Positions 18,930 through 28,554 of a stretch of 64,000 nucleotides of DNA are shown here, piece after piece. The position numbers were made by a program, and so were the translations under genes. The notes beneath the pieces were generated by a model. That model was given only the letters and a program-made list of their open reading frames with translations, had not been told where the DNA came from and searched no databases. Each line of letters begins with the position of its first letter. The stretch's first letter is position 1. Source of the DNA: Streptomyces nigrescens (GTDB lineage: Bacteria > Actinomycetota > Actinomycetes > Streptomycetales > Streptomycetaceae); contig AP026073.1 in NCBI GenBank assembly GCA_024349765.1, positions 5,766,001 to 5,830,000 on the forward strand, written 5' to 3'.

Positions 18930-21809
18930 TCAGCTGCAGCCGCTGGTCGACCCGCAGCCCTCGCACAGGTAGCAGCTGCCGGCGCGCTGCATCTTCGTGC
19001 CGCAGGAGAAGCACAGCGGGGCGTCGGCGTTGATGCCCAGCTGCATCTCGACCAGTTCGGCGTTGGTGTGCGCCTGCTTGGGAGCCGGGGCGGCGGCCTC
19101 CTCGACGATCTTCACCGCCGGGGTGGACTCCTTCGGCGGGTCGATCTGGCGCGGCGCCGACTGGGCCAGGCCCTCGACGTCGACCTCGTCGTCGGCCGGC
19201 TCGTAGGAACCGGTCTCCAGGTGGCGCTGGCGCTCCTCGACGGAGTGGATGCCCAGGGCCGAGCGGGTCTCGAACGGCAGGAAGTCCAGCGCCAGGCGGC
19301 GGAAGATGTAGTCGACGATCGACTGCGCCATCCGCACGTCCGGGTCGTCGGTCATACCGGCCGGCTCGAAGCGCATGTTGGTGAACTTCGAGACGTAGGT
19401 CTCCAACGGGACGCCGTACTGGAGGCCGACCGACACCGCGATGGAGAAGGCGTCCATCATGCCCGCGAGGGTCGAGCCCTGCTTGGACATCTTCAGGAAG
19501 ACCTCGCCAAGACCGTCGTCCGGGTAGGAGTTGGCGGTCATGTAGCCCTCGGCACCGCCGACCGTGAAGGAGGTGGTGATCCCCGGACGGCCCTTGGGGA
19601 GGCGCCTGCGGACCGGGCGGTACTCGACGACCTTCTCGGCGACCGGCTCGACCGCGGCCTTCTTCTCCTCCTCCTTCTTCTTGGCGGAGAGCGGCTGACC
19701 GACCTTGCAGTTGTCGCGGTAGATCGCCAGCGCCTTCAGGCCGAGCTTCCAGCCCTGGAAGTAGACGTCCTCGATCTCCTCCACGGTGGCCGTCTCAGGG
19801 ACGTTGACCGTCTTGGAGATGGCACCGGAGAGGAACGGCTGGGCGGCGGCCATCATGCGGACGTGGCCCATCGGGGAGATGGAGCGCTCGCCCATGGCGC
19901 AGTCGAAGACCTCGTAGTGCTCCGGCTTGAGGCCCGGGGCGTTGACGACATTGCCGTGGTCGGCGATGTGCGCGACGATCGCCTCGACCTGCTCGGGCTG
20001 GTAGCCGAGCCGCTTGAGCGCCTTGGGGACCGTGTTGTTCACGATCTGCATGGAGCCGCCGCCGACCAGCTTCTTGAACTTGACCAGCGCCAGGTCCGGC
20101 TCAACGCCCGTGGTGTCGCAGTCCATCATCAGGCCGATCGTGCCGGTCGGGGCCAGCACGGACGCCTGGGCGTTGCGGAAGCCGTTCTTCTCGCCGAGGC
20201 GCAGCACGTCCTGCCAGGCCTCGGTGGCCGCGGCCCAGACCGGGGTGTCCAGGTCGTCCATGCGCACCGCGGCGCCGTTGGCGTCCGAGTGCTGCTTCAT
20301 GACGCGCTTGTGGGCGTCGGCGTTCCGGGCGTAGCCGTCGTACGGGCCGACGACCGCGGCCAGTTCGGCGGAGCGGCGGTAGGAGGTGCCGGTCATCAGG
20401 GAGGTGATGGCACCGGCCAGCGCGCGGCCGCCGTCGGAGTCGTAGGCGTGGCCGGTGGCCATCAGCAGGGCGCCCAGGTTGGCGTAGCCGATGCCCAGCT
20501 GGCGGTAGGCGCGGGTGGTCTCACCGATCTTCTGGGTGGGGAAGTCGGCGAAGCAGATGGAGATGTCCATCGCGGTGATGACCAGCTCGACGACCTTGGC
20601 GAAGCGCTCGGCGTCGAAGGACTGGTTGCCCAGGTCGTCGTCGCGCAGGAACTTCAGGAGGTTGAGCGAGGCGAGGTTGCACGAGGAGTTGTCCAGGTGC
20701 ATGTACTCGCTGCACGGGTTGGAGGCGGTGATCCGGCCCGTCTCCGGCGAGGTGTGCCAGTGGTTGATGGTGTCGTCGTACTGGATGCCGGGGTCGGCGC
20801 ACGCCCAGGCGGCCTCCGCCATCTTGCGGAACAGGCCCTTGGCGTCGATCTCCTCGATGACCTCACCGGTCAGGCGGCCGCGCAGGCCGAACTTCGAGCC
20901 GGACTCGACGGCCTTCATGAACTCGTCGTTCACGCGGACCGAGTTGTTGGCGTTCTGGTACTGGACGGACGTGATGTCGTCGCCGCCCAGGTCCATGTCG
21001 AAGCCCGCGTCGCGCAGCGCGCGGATCTTCTCCTCCTCCTTCACCTTGGTCTCGATGAAGGCCTCGACGTCCGGGTGGTCGACATCGAGCACGACCATCT
21101 TGGCCGCGCGGCGGGTGGCGCCACCGGACTTGATCGTTCCGGCGGAGGCGTCGGCGCCGCGCATGAAGGAGACCGGGCCGGAGGCGTTGCCACCGGAGGA
21201 GAGCAGTTCCTTGGAGGAGCGGATGCGGGAGAGGTTCAGACCGGCACCGGAGCCGCCCTTGAAGATCATCCCCTCTTCCTTGTACCAGTCCAGGATCGAC
21301 TCCATGGAGTCGTCCACGGACAGGATGAAGCAGGCGCTGACCTGCTGCGGCTGCTTGGTGCCGACGTTGAACCACACCGGGGAGTTGAAGCTGAAGATCT
21401 GGTGCAGCAGGGCGTACGCCAGCTCGTGCTCGAAGATCTCGGCGTCCGCCGGGGAGGCGAAGTAACCGTTCTCCTCGCCGCTCTTGCGGTACGTCTTGAC
21501 CACGCGGTCGATCAGCTGCTTGAGGCTCGACTCGCGGCTCGGGGAGCCCACCGCGCCACGGAAGTACTTGCTCGTGACGATGTTGACCGCGTTCACCGAC
21601 CAGAATTCGGGGAACTCGACGCCACGCTGCTCGAAATTGACCGAGCCGTCGCGCCAATTGGTCATGACGACGTCACGGCTGGCCCATTCCACCTCGTCGT
21701 ACGGATGCACGCCGGGCGTGGTGTGAATGCGCTCGATACGCAGACCCTTGCTCGCCTTGCTGCCCTTGGCGCGGGAGCCTCGTGCCGGGCCGCTCGTCGT
21801 CTCTGTCAT
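18930..21809 (-). CDS. nrdJ: Adenosylcobalamin-dependent (class II) ribonucleotide reductase
   Basis: 959 residues. It reduces ribonucleotides to deoxyribonucleotides using coenzyme B12, independent of oxygen. Visible landmarks include FFILSVDDSM-like FILSVDDSMESILDW, GGSGAGLNLSRIRSSKELL, the active-site region NPCSEYMHLDNSSCNLASLN, LAPTGTIGLMMDCDT and the C-terminal Cys-rich zinc module CFSCGTKMQRAGSCYLCEGC. The ATG at 21809 has GGGAGG directly upstream, making the open frame from 21854 too long. nrdR lies 123 bp upstream on the same strand and the pair forms the nrdRJ operon. The 123-bp spacer has a small inverted repeat but I see no cobalamin riboswitch. Confidence 0.97.
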   Translation of the reverse strand: MTETTSGPARGSRAKGSKASKGLRIERIHTTPGVHPYDEVEWASRDVVMTNWRDGSVNFEQRGVEFPEFWSVNAVNIVTSKYFRGAVGSPSRESSLKQLIDRVVKTYRKSGEENGYFASPADAEIFEHELAYALLHQIFSFNSPVWFNVGTKQPQQVSACFILSVDDSMESILDWYKEEGMIFKGGSGAGLNLSRIRSSKELLSSGGNASGPVSFMRGADASAGTIKSGGATRRAAKMVVLDVDHPDVEAFIETKVKEEEKIRALRDAGFDMDLGGDDITSVQYQNANNSVRVNDEFMKAVESGSKFGLRGRLTGEVIEEIDAKGLFRKMAEAAWACADPGIQYDDTINHWHTSPETGRITASNPCSEYMHLDNSSCNLASLNLLKFLRDDDLGNQSFDAERFAKVVELVITAMDISICFADFPTQKIGETTRAYRQLGIGYANLGALLMATGHAYDSDGGRALAGAITSLMTGTSYRRSAELAAVVGPYDGYARNADAHKRVMKQHSDANGAAVRMDDLDTPVWAAATEAWQDVLRLGEKNGFRNAQASVLAPTGTIGLMMDCDTTGVEPDLALVKFKKLVGGGSMQIVNNTVPKALKRLGYQPEQVEAIVAHIADHGNVVNAPGLKPEHYEVFDCAMGERSISPMGHVRMMAAAQPFLSGAISKTVNVPETATVEEIEDVYFQGWKLGLKALAIYRDNCKVGQPLSAKKKEEEKKAAVEPVAEKVVEYRPVRRRLPKGRPGITTSFTVGGAEGYMTANSYPDDGLGEVFLKMSKQGSTLAGMMDAFSIAVSVGLQYGVPLETYVSKFTNMRFEPAGMTDDPDVRMAQSIVDYIFRRLALDFLPFETRSALGIHSVEERQRHLETGSYEPADDEVDVEGLAQSAPRQIDPPKESTPAVKIVEEAAAPAPKQAHTNAELVEMQLGINADAPLCFSCGTKMQRAGSCYLCEGCGSTSGCS

Positions 21810-21932
21810 TCCGCCTCCCTGTATACGGGCAAACGCCCATATGTGCGCACGCATTCCGTGGCACGGTGTTTGTCTTTCTGCTACCGGGGCGCCCTGCTCT
21901 CGCCCCGATACAGGTCTGGATGCGCGCCGAGC

Positions 21933-22460
21933 TCAGTCGGCGGCGGTGGCGGGCACGGGAACGGCCGCGTCGGCCTCCCCGTCGTTCCCGCAGCCCGGGC
22001 CGGGCGGGCCCTGCTCGCGCTGCTCCCGCAGCTCGGCAATGGCCGCCTCGAAGTCCTCGAGCGAATCGAAGGCCCGGTAAACGGACGCGAAGCGCAGGTA
22101 CGCGACGAGGTCGAGTTCCTGCAGCGGGCCCAGTATGGCGAGCCCGACGTCATGGGTGGACAGCTCGGCGCTGCCGGTCGCGCGCACCGCTTCCTCGACC
22201 CGCTGGCCGAGCTTGGCGAGCGCGTCCTCGGTGACCGGGCGGCCCTGGCACGCCTTCCGCACCCCGGCGATGACCTTGTTGCGGCTGAAGGGCTCGGTGA
22301 CCCCGCTCCGCTTGATCACCATCAGGGACGCCGTCTCGACGGTCGTGAAACGGCGGGAGCAGTCGGGGCACTGGCGGCGCCGGCGGATCGCCGTCCCGTC
22401 GTCCGTCGTCCGGCTGTCGACCACCCGGCTGTCGGGGTGCCTGCAGAAGGGGCAGTGCAT
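21933..22460 (-). CDS. nrdR: Transcriptional repressor NrdR
   Basis: 175 residues. The N-terminal zinc ribbon is complete ([17 protein letters not shown], then [10 protein letters not shown]), followed by the ATP-cone that senses ATP/dATP ([24 protein letters not shown]). NrdR represses ribonucleotide reductase genes when dATP is high. The Gly/Pro/Ala-rich tail of ~25 residues is an actinobacterial extension. The ATG at 22460 lies after GAGGAGGG, and the N-terminal Met-His-Cys matches the family; the frame continuing upstream is non-coding. It is the first gene of nrdRJ, and two NrdR-box palindromes lie about 145-190 bp upstream, shared with the lexA side. Confidence 0.97.
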   Translation of the reverse strand: MHCPFCRHPDSRVVDSRTTDDGTAIRRRRQCPDCSRRFTTVETASLMVIKRSGVTEPFSRNKVIAGVRKACQGRPVTEDALAKLGQRVEEAVRATGSAELSTHDVGLAILGPLQELDLVAYLRFASVYRAFDSLEDFEAAIAELREQREQGPPGPGCGNDGEADAAVPVPATAAD

Positions 22461-22602
22461 GGCTCGACCCTCCTCACCCTCGCTATACGGACGTACGTAC
22501 GCCAACGATCCCGGCGCACCACGAATAACCTCCGCCGGTCCCCATGGGCCCTCCGGAGCAGCCCCAAGCATAGGCGATCCCCGCGCCCCGAAGGACCAGG
22601 GA

Positions 22603-22647
22603 CCACAACTTGTGGGCGGCCGATCGCATCTAACCACTAGATGTGGT
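22603..22647. promoter_or_regulatory. nrdR: Tandem NrdR-box-like palindromes upstream of nrdRJ
   Basis: Box A CCACAA-C-TTGTGG (22603-22615) and box B ACCAC-TAGAT-GTGGT (22633-22647) are centred at 22609 and 22640, 31 bp apart, i.e. about three helical turns, as expected for cooperative NrdR binding. A -10-like TATGCT on the minus strand lies at 22572-22567. Confidence 0.65.
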
Positions 22648-22861
22648 GTCGGCCCGCTTACATCCGCCTACCGCGTGTCGCGAGGGGGGCGGGCCGGACG
22701 GCCGCCCACGAGGGTACGGGACGCCACCCGCCGGGGGGTGCGGCGGGGCGGGGATGACACAATCGGGCCGACCGCACGACCCCTCCGTTGCGCGCGAAAA
22801 TTCGTCGCTCGGCCATACACCCAGCCACTTGATCGGGTCAGCCAATCAGCGAATATTTCAC

Positions 22862-22877
22862 TCGAACGTGTGTTTGG
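22862..22877. promoter_or_regulatory. lexA: LexA-binding SOS box in the lexA promoter
   Basis: TCGAAC-GTGT-GTTTGG matches the actinobacterial SOS consensus TCGAAC-N4-GTTCGA with two mismatches. It overlaps a -35-like TTGGCG (22874-22879) that is 18 bp from a -10-like TACCGT (22898-22903), so LexA binding would block its own promoter. Confidence 0.75.
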
Positions 22878-22939
22878 CGCAACCTTTCGAAAGCAACTAC
22901 CGTTGGCTAACTAGGGAGAACATTTCGAGAGGGGCCGAC

Positions 22940-23743
22940 GTGACCACCACCGCAGACAGCGCGACCATCACCGCACAGAGCCACTCCCAGAGCCGGTTCG
23001 AACAGCCGCAAAAGGCACCGCGGCCGCCGATGGAAGACGCCACGTTGGACTCCGAAGAGCAGAAGCCCGCCCGATCGCTTCCCGGCCGGCCCCCAGGAAT
23101 CCGCGCGGACAGTTCGGGGCTCACGGACCGCCAGCGCAGGGTGATCGAGGTGATCCGGGATTCGGTGCAGCGGCGCGGCTATCCACCGTCCATGCGGGAG
23201 ATCGGCCAGGCCGTCGGGCTGTCCAGCACCTCGTCCGTCGCCCACCAGCTCATGGCCCTGGAGCGCAAGGGCTTCCTGCGACGCGACCCGCACCGCCCGC
23301 GGGCGTACGAGGTCCGCGGCTCGGACCAGACCGCCACCAGCGCCGCGACGGAGACCGCCGGCAAGCCGGCCGCGTCCTACGTCCCGCTGGTCGGCCGGAT
23401 CGCCGCCGGTGGCCCGATCCTCGCGGAGGAATCGGTCGAGGACGTCTTCCCGCTCCCCCGCCAGCTCGTCGGCGACGGTGAACTGTTCGTCCTGAAGGTC
23501 GTCGGAGACTCCATGATCGAAGCCGCGATCTGCGACGGCGACTGGGTCACGGTCCGCCGCCAGCCGGTCGCCGAGAACGGTGACATCGTCGCCGCCATGC
23601 TGGACGGCGAGGCCACCGTGAAGCGCTTCAAGCGCGAGGACGGCCATGTGTGGCTGCTGCCGCACAACTCCGCGTACCAGCCGATTCCCGGTGACGAGGC
23701 GACCATCCTCGGCAAGGTGGTGGCCGTACTGCGGCGGGTCTGA
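22940..23743 (+). CDS. lexA: LexA repressor, SOS regulator
   Basis: 267 residues from a GTG after GAGAGGGG. The winged helix ([29 protein letters not shown], then [15 protein letters not shown]) recognises SOS boxes. The C-terminal S24 peptidase domain has the cleavage site Ala156-Gly157 in RIAAGGP, nucleophile Ser191 in [10 protein letters not shown] and Lys228 in ATVKRF. RecA filaments trigger self-cleavage and SOS induction. The ~60-residue acidic/Gln-rich N-terminal extension ahead of the winged helix is typical of Streptomyces LexA. An upstream frame reaching 22643 is excluded because it would include the SOS box. It is divergent from nrdRJ and convergent with dinG. Confidence 0.97.
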   Translation: MTTTADSATITAQSHSQSRFEQPQKAPRPPMEDATLDSEEQKPARSLPGRPPGIRADSSGLTDRQRRVIEVIRDSVQRRGYPPSMREIGQAVGLSSTSSVAHQLMALERKGFLRRDPHRPRAYEVRGSDQTATSAATETAGKPAASYVPLVGRIAAGGPILAEESVEDVFPLPRQLVGDGELFVLKVVGDSMIEAAICDGDWVTVRRQPVAENGDIVAAMLDGEATVKRFKREDGHVWLLPHNSAYQPIPGDEATILGKVVAVLRRV

Positions 23744-23759
23744 CCCACCCCTCTCGACC

Positions 23760-23793
23760 GGGCTCCGGGACCACTGCGCCGGTCCCGGAGCCC
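23760..23793. terminator. Hairpin terminator between lexA and dinG
   Basis: GGGCTCCGGGACC (23760-23772) and GGTCCCGGAGCCC (23781-23793) form a perfect 13-bp stem with an 8-nt loop, 17 bp after the lexA stop and 71 bp beyond the dinG stop. Confidence 0.78.
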
Positions 23794-23863
23794 TGCTGTG
23801 CGTATCGGACCCACCGGGCCGGTACCCGCAGCAGGGCTCTGCGCCCCCTGGCTCGCGCGCCCG

Positions 23864-25846
23864 TTACTGCTCCGACTTCTCCTCCGCCGCCTTGGCGGCC
23901 GCGTCGATGGCCGCCAGGGAGCGGCGGACCTGGTTCCGGTCGGTGGTGTACCAGAAGTCGGGCATCGAGGCGCGCAGGAACGAGCCGTAGCGGGCCCGCT
24001 CGACCCGCGGGTCCAATACGGCCACCACTCCGCGGTCGCCCGTGGCACGGACCAGGCGGCCGGCGCCCTGGGCCATCAGCAGCGCGGCATGGGTGGCCGC
24101 CACGGCCATGAAGCCGTTGCCGCCGGCCTCCTCGACGGCCTTCTGCCGGGCGCTCATCAGCGGATCGTCCGGGCGCGGGAACGGCACCCGGTCCATCACC
24201 ACCAGCTGGCAGTTCGGGCCCGGCACGTCGACGCCCTGCCAGAGGGAGAGCGTGCCGAACAGGCAGGTCCGGGCGTCGGCGGCGAAGGCCCGGATCAGCT
24301 CGCCGAGGGTCTCCTCACCCTGGAGCAGGATCGGCATGTCCAGCCGGCCGCGCAGCTCCTCGGCGGCGGCCTGGGCGGCCCGCATGGACGAGAACAGGCC
24401 CAGGGTGCGCCCGCCGGCGGCCTCGATCAGCTCGGCGAGCTCGTCGAGCATGTCGCCGCGGCTGCCCTCCCGGCCCGGCTGGGCGAGGTGCTTGGCGACG
24501 TAGAGGATCCCCTGCTTCGAGTAGTCGAAGGGCGAGCCGACGTCGAGGCCCTTCCACGGGGGTGCGTCCTCGCGCTGGGTGCCCTCCGGGGAGAGCCCCA
24601 GGGAGGCCGCGACGCCGTTGAAGTCACCGCCCAGCTTGAGCGTGGCGGAGGTGAGGACCACCGAACGGTCCTCGAAGAGCTTCTCGCGCAGCAGCCCCGA
24701 GACGGACAGCGGCGCCACTCGCAGGGACGCGCCGAAGCGGTCGTGGCGTTCGTACCAGACCACGTCGTATTCGGAGCCGTTGGCGATGCGCTCGGCGACG
24801 GCGTGGACGTTCTCCACCGAGGCGAGCGCCTGCTTGCGGACGGCGTCCTCGTCCTGCACCGATTTGTCGCGGGTCGAGCCGAGCGCCGAGATGACCTCCC
24901 GGGCCGCGTCGCGCAGCGCCATGAGGCAGTAGCCCAGGTCCTCGGGGATCTCCTCCAGGCGGCCCGGCAGGGCCAGCTCCATCAGGCGCTCGAAGGTCTC
25001 GGCGGCGGTCTGCAGCTGATCGGCGGCCTTTTCGTTGACGAGCTTGGCGGCCCGGCGCACGGCGCGGTTGACCTGGCCGGGGGTGAGCTCGCCGGTGGCG
25101 ACGCCGGTGACCCGGGAGACCAGCTCATGGGCCTCGTCGATGATCAGGACCTCGTGCTGCGGGAGGACGGGGGCGCCCTCGATCGCGTCGATGGCCAGCA
25201 GCGCGTGGTTGGTGACGACCACGTCGGCCAGCTTGGCGCGCTCCCGGGCGGCCTCGGCGAAGCACTCGGCGCCGTACGCGCACTTCGAGGCGCCCAAGCA
25301 CTCCCGGGAGGAGACCGAGACCTGGCCCCAGGCGCGGTCCGAGACGCCGGGCGTGAGGGCGTCGCGGTCGCCGGTCTCGGTCTCGTCCGCCCAGTCCCGC
25401 AGCCGCAGCAGGTCCTTGCCGAGCTTGCTGGTGGGGGTGGCCTGCTCGAAGACGTCGAAGAGGCCGTCCTCCTCTTCCTGCGGGGCGCCCTCGTGGAGGC
25501 GGTGCAGGCACAGGTAATTCGAGCGGCCCTTGAGCATGGCGAACTCGGGGCGGCGGCGCAGCTGGGGGTGGAGCGCGTCCACCGTCCGCGGAAGATCGCG
25601 CTCCACCAGCTGGCGCTGGAGCGCGAGGGTGGCCGTGGCGACGACCACCCGCTCGCCGTGGGCGAGCGCCGGCACCAGATAGCCGAGGGACTTTCCGGTG
25701 CCGGTGCCGGCCTGGACCAGCAGGTGGGAGCTGTCGTCGACGGCCTCGGCGACGGCCTCGGCCATCGCCACCTGGCCGGGGCGCTCGGTGCCGCCGACGG
25801 CGGTGACGGCGGCGTGGAGCAGATCGGGGAGGGAGGGCTTCGTCAT
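23864..25846 (-). CDS. dinG: DinG/XPD-like ATP-dependent DNA helicase
   Basis: 660 residues. Walker A is AGTGTGKS (~46-53) and the DEAH box is IIDEAHEL. Between them four cysteines (YLCLHRL, then ECLGASKCAYGAECF) mark the 4Fe-4S cluster of the XPD/DinG superfamily 2 helicases, which unwind 5'-3' and resolve R-loops and unusual structures. The C-terminal half has the helicase motifs VLTSATLK, LFSSMRAA, LWQGVDVPGPN and QGAGRLVR. DinG is SOS-induced in E. coli; here I find no clear SOS box in the 41 bp to the upstream siderophore gene, so it may be read through from that operon or use a promoter inside it. Confidence 0.92.
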   Translation of the reverse strand: MTKPSLPDLLHAAVTAVGGTERPGQVAMAEAVAEAVDDSSHLLVQAGTGTGKSLGYLVPALAHGERVVVATATLALQRQLVERDLPRTVDALHPQLRRRPEFAMLKGRSNYLCLHRLHEGAPQEEEDGLFDVFEQATPTSKLGKDLLRLRDWADETETGDRDALTPGVSDRAWGQVSVSSRECLGASKCAYGAECFAEAARERAKLADVVVTNHALLAIDAIEGAPVLPQHEVLIIDEAHELVSRVTGVATGELTPGQVNRAVRRAAKLVNEKAADQLQTAAETFERLMELALPGRLEEIPEDLGYCLMALRDAAREVISALGSTRDKSVQDEDAVRKQALASVENVHAVAERIANGSEYDVVWYERHDRFGASLRVAPLSVSGLLREKLFEDRSVVLTSATLKLGGDFNGVAASLGLSPEGTQREDAPPWKGLDVGSPFDYSKQGILYVAKHLAQPGREGSRGDMLDELAELIEAAGGRTLGLFSSMRAAQAAAEELRGRLDMPILLQGEETLGELIRAFAADARTCLFGTLSLWQGVDVPGPNCQLVVMDRVPFPRPDDPLMSARQKAVEEAGGNGFMAVAATHAALLMAQGAGRLVRATGDRGVVAVLDPRVERARYGSFLRASMPDFWYTTDRNQVRRSLAAIDAAAKAAEEKSEQ

Positions 25847-25887
25847 AGCGCTGCAAGCCTACGCGGGACCACTGACACCGCGCCGGG

Positions 25888-27654
25888 TCACGGATGGTGG
25901 AGGGGGTTGGGAACGGTGCCGTGCACGGCGGCGTGCGGGCGCTCGCGGCGGTCGCGGTAGCCGTCCACATGCAGACGGTTGCGGTTCAGGCACAGCCGCT
26001 CGATCCGCGGGGTGAGCAGGTCGAACGTCTCGTACCGCTCCTTCAGGCCCGGGAAGCGCTCGTGGTGGCGGAGGATCTCCGCCCGTACGAGTGACCAGAA
26101 CTCCTGCTCGGGAACGCCGAGTTGGTCCGCGCACAACGGGGCGAGGTAGCGGAAGACGCCGACGAACAGGCCGGAGTGGATGAACTGGGTGAGGAACCCG
26201 GGCGGTTCGGTGAGCAGGACCGTGCGCACGTCCTCCGGCATGGAGTCGTGCTCCGGCAGCGGCTGGGAGCTGGTGTTGACGTCGTCGACGAAGTCCTTGA
26301 CCGCGAGGCGGGTGGGGACGTCGTTTTCGTCGAAGACCACGATGGCGTTCTCTCCGTGCGGGGAGAAGACGGTGCCGTACTGGTAGAGGAAATGCAGCAG
26401 CGGGGGGAGCAGCGCGGCGAAGAGGCGGGCCAGCCAGTCGCGGGGGGCCAGGCCGGAGCGGTGCACCAGCTCGGCGGTCAGCGCGTGGCCCTGCGGGTCG
26501 GTCTGCAGCAGGGCCGCCAGGGTGCGGCCCCGTTCGCCGGGGTCGAGGCAGCCGTGCAGCGGCTCCCGCCAGATGCAGCCGAGCAGTTCCTTGAACTGGT
26601 ACGGGACGCCGGGCAGCCGGTCGTAGAGGGGGTGTTCGACGGTGACCGAGGCGATCTCGCCGAGCAGGATCACCCGGGTCTCGTCGCGGAGATAGGGGTC
26701 GGCGTCGCGCAGGCCGTGGACCCAGCGGGTGACCGCGGGCGCGGCGAGGGTGCGCTCGGTGGGCAGTCCGCGCCAGACCAGGGTGTTGAGGATGGACAGC
26801 GGCAGCTTGACCGTACGGGCTCCGGGCCGGCTGACGTTGAGGAAGGTGCGGATCGACTGCTGCGGCAGCCGGAGGTCGTTGTCAGTGGGCAGCGCGATGA
26901 TGGATCTGTCCGCGAGTTGCGGGGCGAAGAGCGGGGCGATGGTCTCGTCCCACTGCCAGGGGTGTACGGGGAGGAAGAGGTAGTCGGCGGGGTCGCGTCC
27001 CTCGTCGGTGATGGCGCGGGCGAAGGCATGACGGGTGGCGGGGGTGAGTTCCTCGCCGTAGAGACGATCGGGGGTGGCCAGCGTGGGGATACCGCGGTAG
27101 TGGGCGATGCCGTGGTGCGCGGCGAGCCAGGGCAGGCGCTGGGCGGTGCGCGCTTCGGGGGCCCAGGTCGCCGCGTCGGTGGCCGAGAAGCCGAGCCGGC
27201 CCTTGTTGGCGACGAGCCAGGGGTGACCGGTCTGGTGGCCTTCGAGGGCGGCGTAGTCCAGGTCGGCGAGGTCGGCGGCGCTGAGGGCGGTGGCGTCGAG
27301 CCGGGTGTCGGCGGCCAGGGTGGCGGTCAGCTCCCGGATGAGGTGGCCGGTGGTGTCGCCGGACAGGCCCAGGACGGTGTCGTGGGCGTGCCTGAGGAAG
27401 TGGAAGGGGTCGGTGTCGGGGGTGATCGAGTCGGGGTCGACGCGCCAGTGGCCGTAGGCGCCGCGGCGGGCCCGGAAGCGGTAGGTGAGCCCGTCGGAGA
27501 CCGGGAGGCGGTAGCGGGTGACGCCGTCCGGGCCGGTGCCGTCGGGCTCGGGGGCGAGGACTTCCTCGTAGGCGAATTCCGCCAGGATCTTGGCGAAGAG
27601 CCGGCGGGCGGCGTGCTGCCAGGCGTGCTGCGAAGGCTGGGGCTCAGGAGGCAA
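25888..27654 (-). CDS. IucA/IucC family NIS siderophore synthetase (second copy)
   Basis: 588 residues. NIS synthetases join citrate or succinate derivatives to amines or alcohols through an adenylated carboxylate. Family motifs include GHPWLVANKGRLGF, FLPVHPWQWDE, TFLNVSRPGARTVKLPLSI and HGENAIVVFDENDVPTRLAVKDF, with the C-terminal FerF/FhuF-like region TQFIHSGLFVGVFRYLAPL. I keep the TTG start because GAGGAG lies 8 nt upstream. It is the last of four leftward siderophore genes, 105 bp after the acetyltransferase. Having two synthetases implies two successive condensations, as in aerobactin, schizokinen or staphyloferrin pathways; the exact product is unknown. Confidence 0.9.
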   Translation of the reverse strand: MPPEPQPSQHAWQHAARRLFAKILAEFAYEEVLAPEPDGTGPDGVTRYRLPVSDGLTYRFRARRGAYGHWRVDPDSITPDTDPFHFLRHAHDTVLGLSGDTTGHLIRELTATLAADTRLDATALSAADLADLDYAALEGHQTGHPWLVANKGRLGFSATDAATWAPEARTAQRLPWLAAHHGIAHYRGIPTLATPDRLYGEELTPATRHAFARAITDEGRDPADYLFLPVHPWQWDETIAPLFAPQLADRSIIALPTDNDLRLPQQSIRTFLNVSRPGARTVKLPLSILNTLVWRGLPTERTLAAPAVTRWVHGLRDADPYLRDETRVILLGEIASVTVEHPLYDRLPGVPYQFKELLGCIWREPLHGCLDPGERGRTLAALLQTDPQGHALTAELVHRSGLAPRDWLARLFAALLPPLLHFLYQYGTVFSPHGENAIVVFDENDVPTRLAVKDFVDDVNTSSQPLPEHDSMPEDVRTVLLTEPPGFLTQFIHSGLFVGVFRYLAPLCADQLGVPEQEFWSLVRAEILRHHERFPGLKERYETFDLLTPRIERLCLNRNRLHVDGYRDRRERPHAAVHGTVPNPLHHP

Positions 27655-27759
27655 GGCGGGACTCCTCGAAGCGGGACCGCCCCGGCTCGTACGGGGGACA
27701 ACCGGAGCGGCGGGGTGGACGGCGGACCGGTGCGGGGCCGTCGACGGACGGCCCCGGGG

Positions 27760-28449
27760 TCAGAGCAGGTGGCGGTGGGCGCGGTCGCGGACCATCAACG
27801 CCGCGCGCTTTTCCGGGAGTTCGATCTCGTCGGCGTAGCGGAAGCCCGCGGTCAGGAAGGCCGCGACGGACGCGGTGTTGCGCAGGTCGGGCTCGGCGAG
27901 GACCCGCGTGCAGTCCGGGCGGCGGTCGAGCACGAGGTCGGCGGTGGCGCGCAGCAGGGTGCTGCCCAGGCCGCGGCCGCGGTCGTGGGCGCGGCCGAGG
28001 AGGAGGTGGATCCCGGTGTCGTGGGGGCGTGCCGGGTAGTGCTGGGCGAGCGGGTCGAGATCGGCGCGGTAGATCTCCCAGTAGCTCATCGGTACGCCGT
28101 CGAGCACGCCCAGGCAGGGCACGCTCCGGCCGTCCCCGTCGAGCTGGCCGCGCAGGTGGGCGGCGGTGGTCTCCGGCGGCCCGGCCAGCTCCCAGAAGGC
28201 CGAGACGGCCGGGTCGTTCATCCAGGCGGTGATCCGCTCCAGGTCGCGGTCGGGCCGGACGGGGACGAGCTGGAACGGCCCGGCGGGTGTGCGGGCCGCT
28301 CCCCAGGCCGCCAGATCGTCGAGGAGCGGGCCGGCGGGGACCGGCGGCCGCCCGGGGCCGCCGGTGCCCCGGCTGGTGCGTTCCGCCGTGCGCGGGTGGC
28401 GGACGGCCTGGTCGGCGCTGGAGTCGATGCCGGAATCGGTGGATGGCAC
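27760..28449 (-). CDS. GNAT acetyltransferase of the IucB/RhbD siderophore type
   Basis: 229 residues. After ~55 disordered residues comes a GNAT domain resembling the N-hydroxy-amine acetyltransferases of hydroxamate siderophores: FQLVPVRPDRDLERITAWM, SYWEIYRADLDPLAQHYP, HDTGIHLLLGRAHDRGRGLG (acetyl-CoA loop) and RVLAEPDLRNTASVAAFL. In aerobactin-type pathways this enzyme acetylates a hydroxylated amine. It sits between the two synthetases. The oddity is that no N-monooxygenase is encoded nearby, so either the hydroxylated amine comes from another locus or the enzyme acylates a plain amine. Confidence 0.85.
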   Translation of the reverse strand: MPSTDSGIDSSADQAVRHPRTAERTSRGTGGPGRPPVPAGPLLDDLAAWGAARTPAGPFQLVPVRPDRDLERITAWMNDPAVSAFWELAGPPETTAAHLRGQLDGDGRSVPCLGVLDGVPMSYWEIYRADLDPLAQHYPARPHDTGIHLLLGRAHDRGRGLGSTLLRATADLVLDRRPDCTRVLAEPDLRNTASVAAFLTAGFRYADEIELPEKRAALMVRDRAHRHLL

Positions 28450-28554
28450 GGCGACGCTCTCCTCTCGTGGCCGGATGCCGCGTGGCCTTGTGGGTCGCGG
28501 GGCGTCGGCGCCGGGGACGGTGGGCGGGGGGCTGCGGTCGGACGGATCGGTGTC

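Noticed and set aside
21810-21932. Cobalamin riboswitch upstream of nrdJ
   Set aside because: nrdJ uses B12 and the spacer has small inverted repeats, but I see no B12-box sequence, and 123 bp is too short for a full element.
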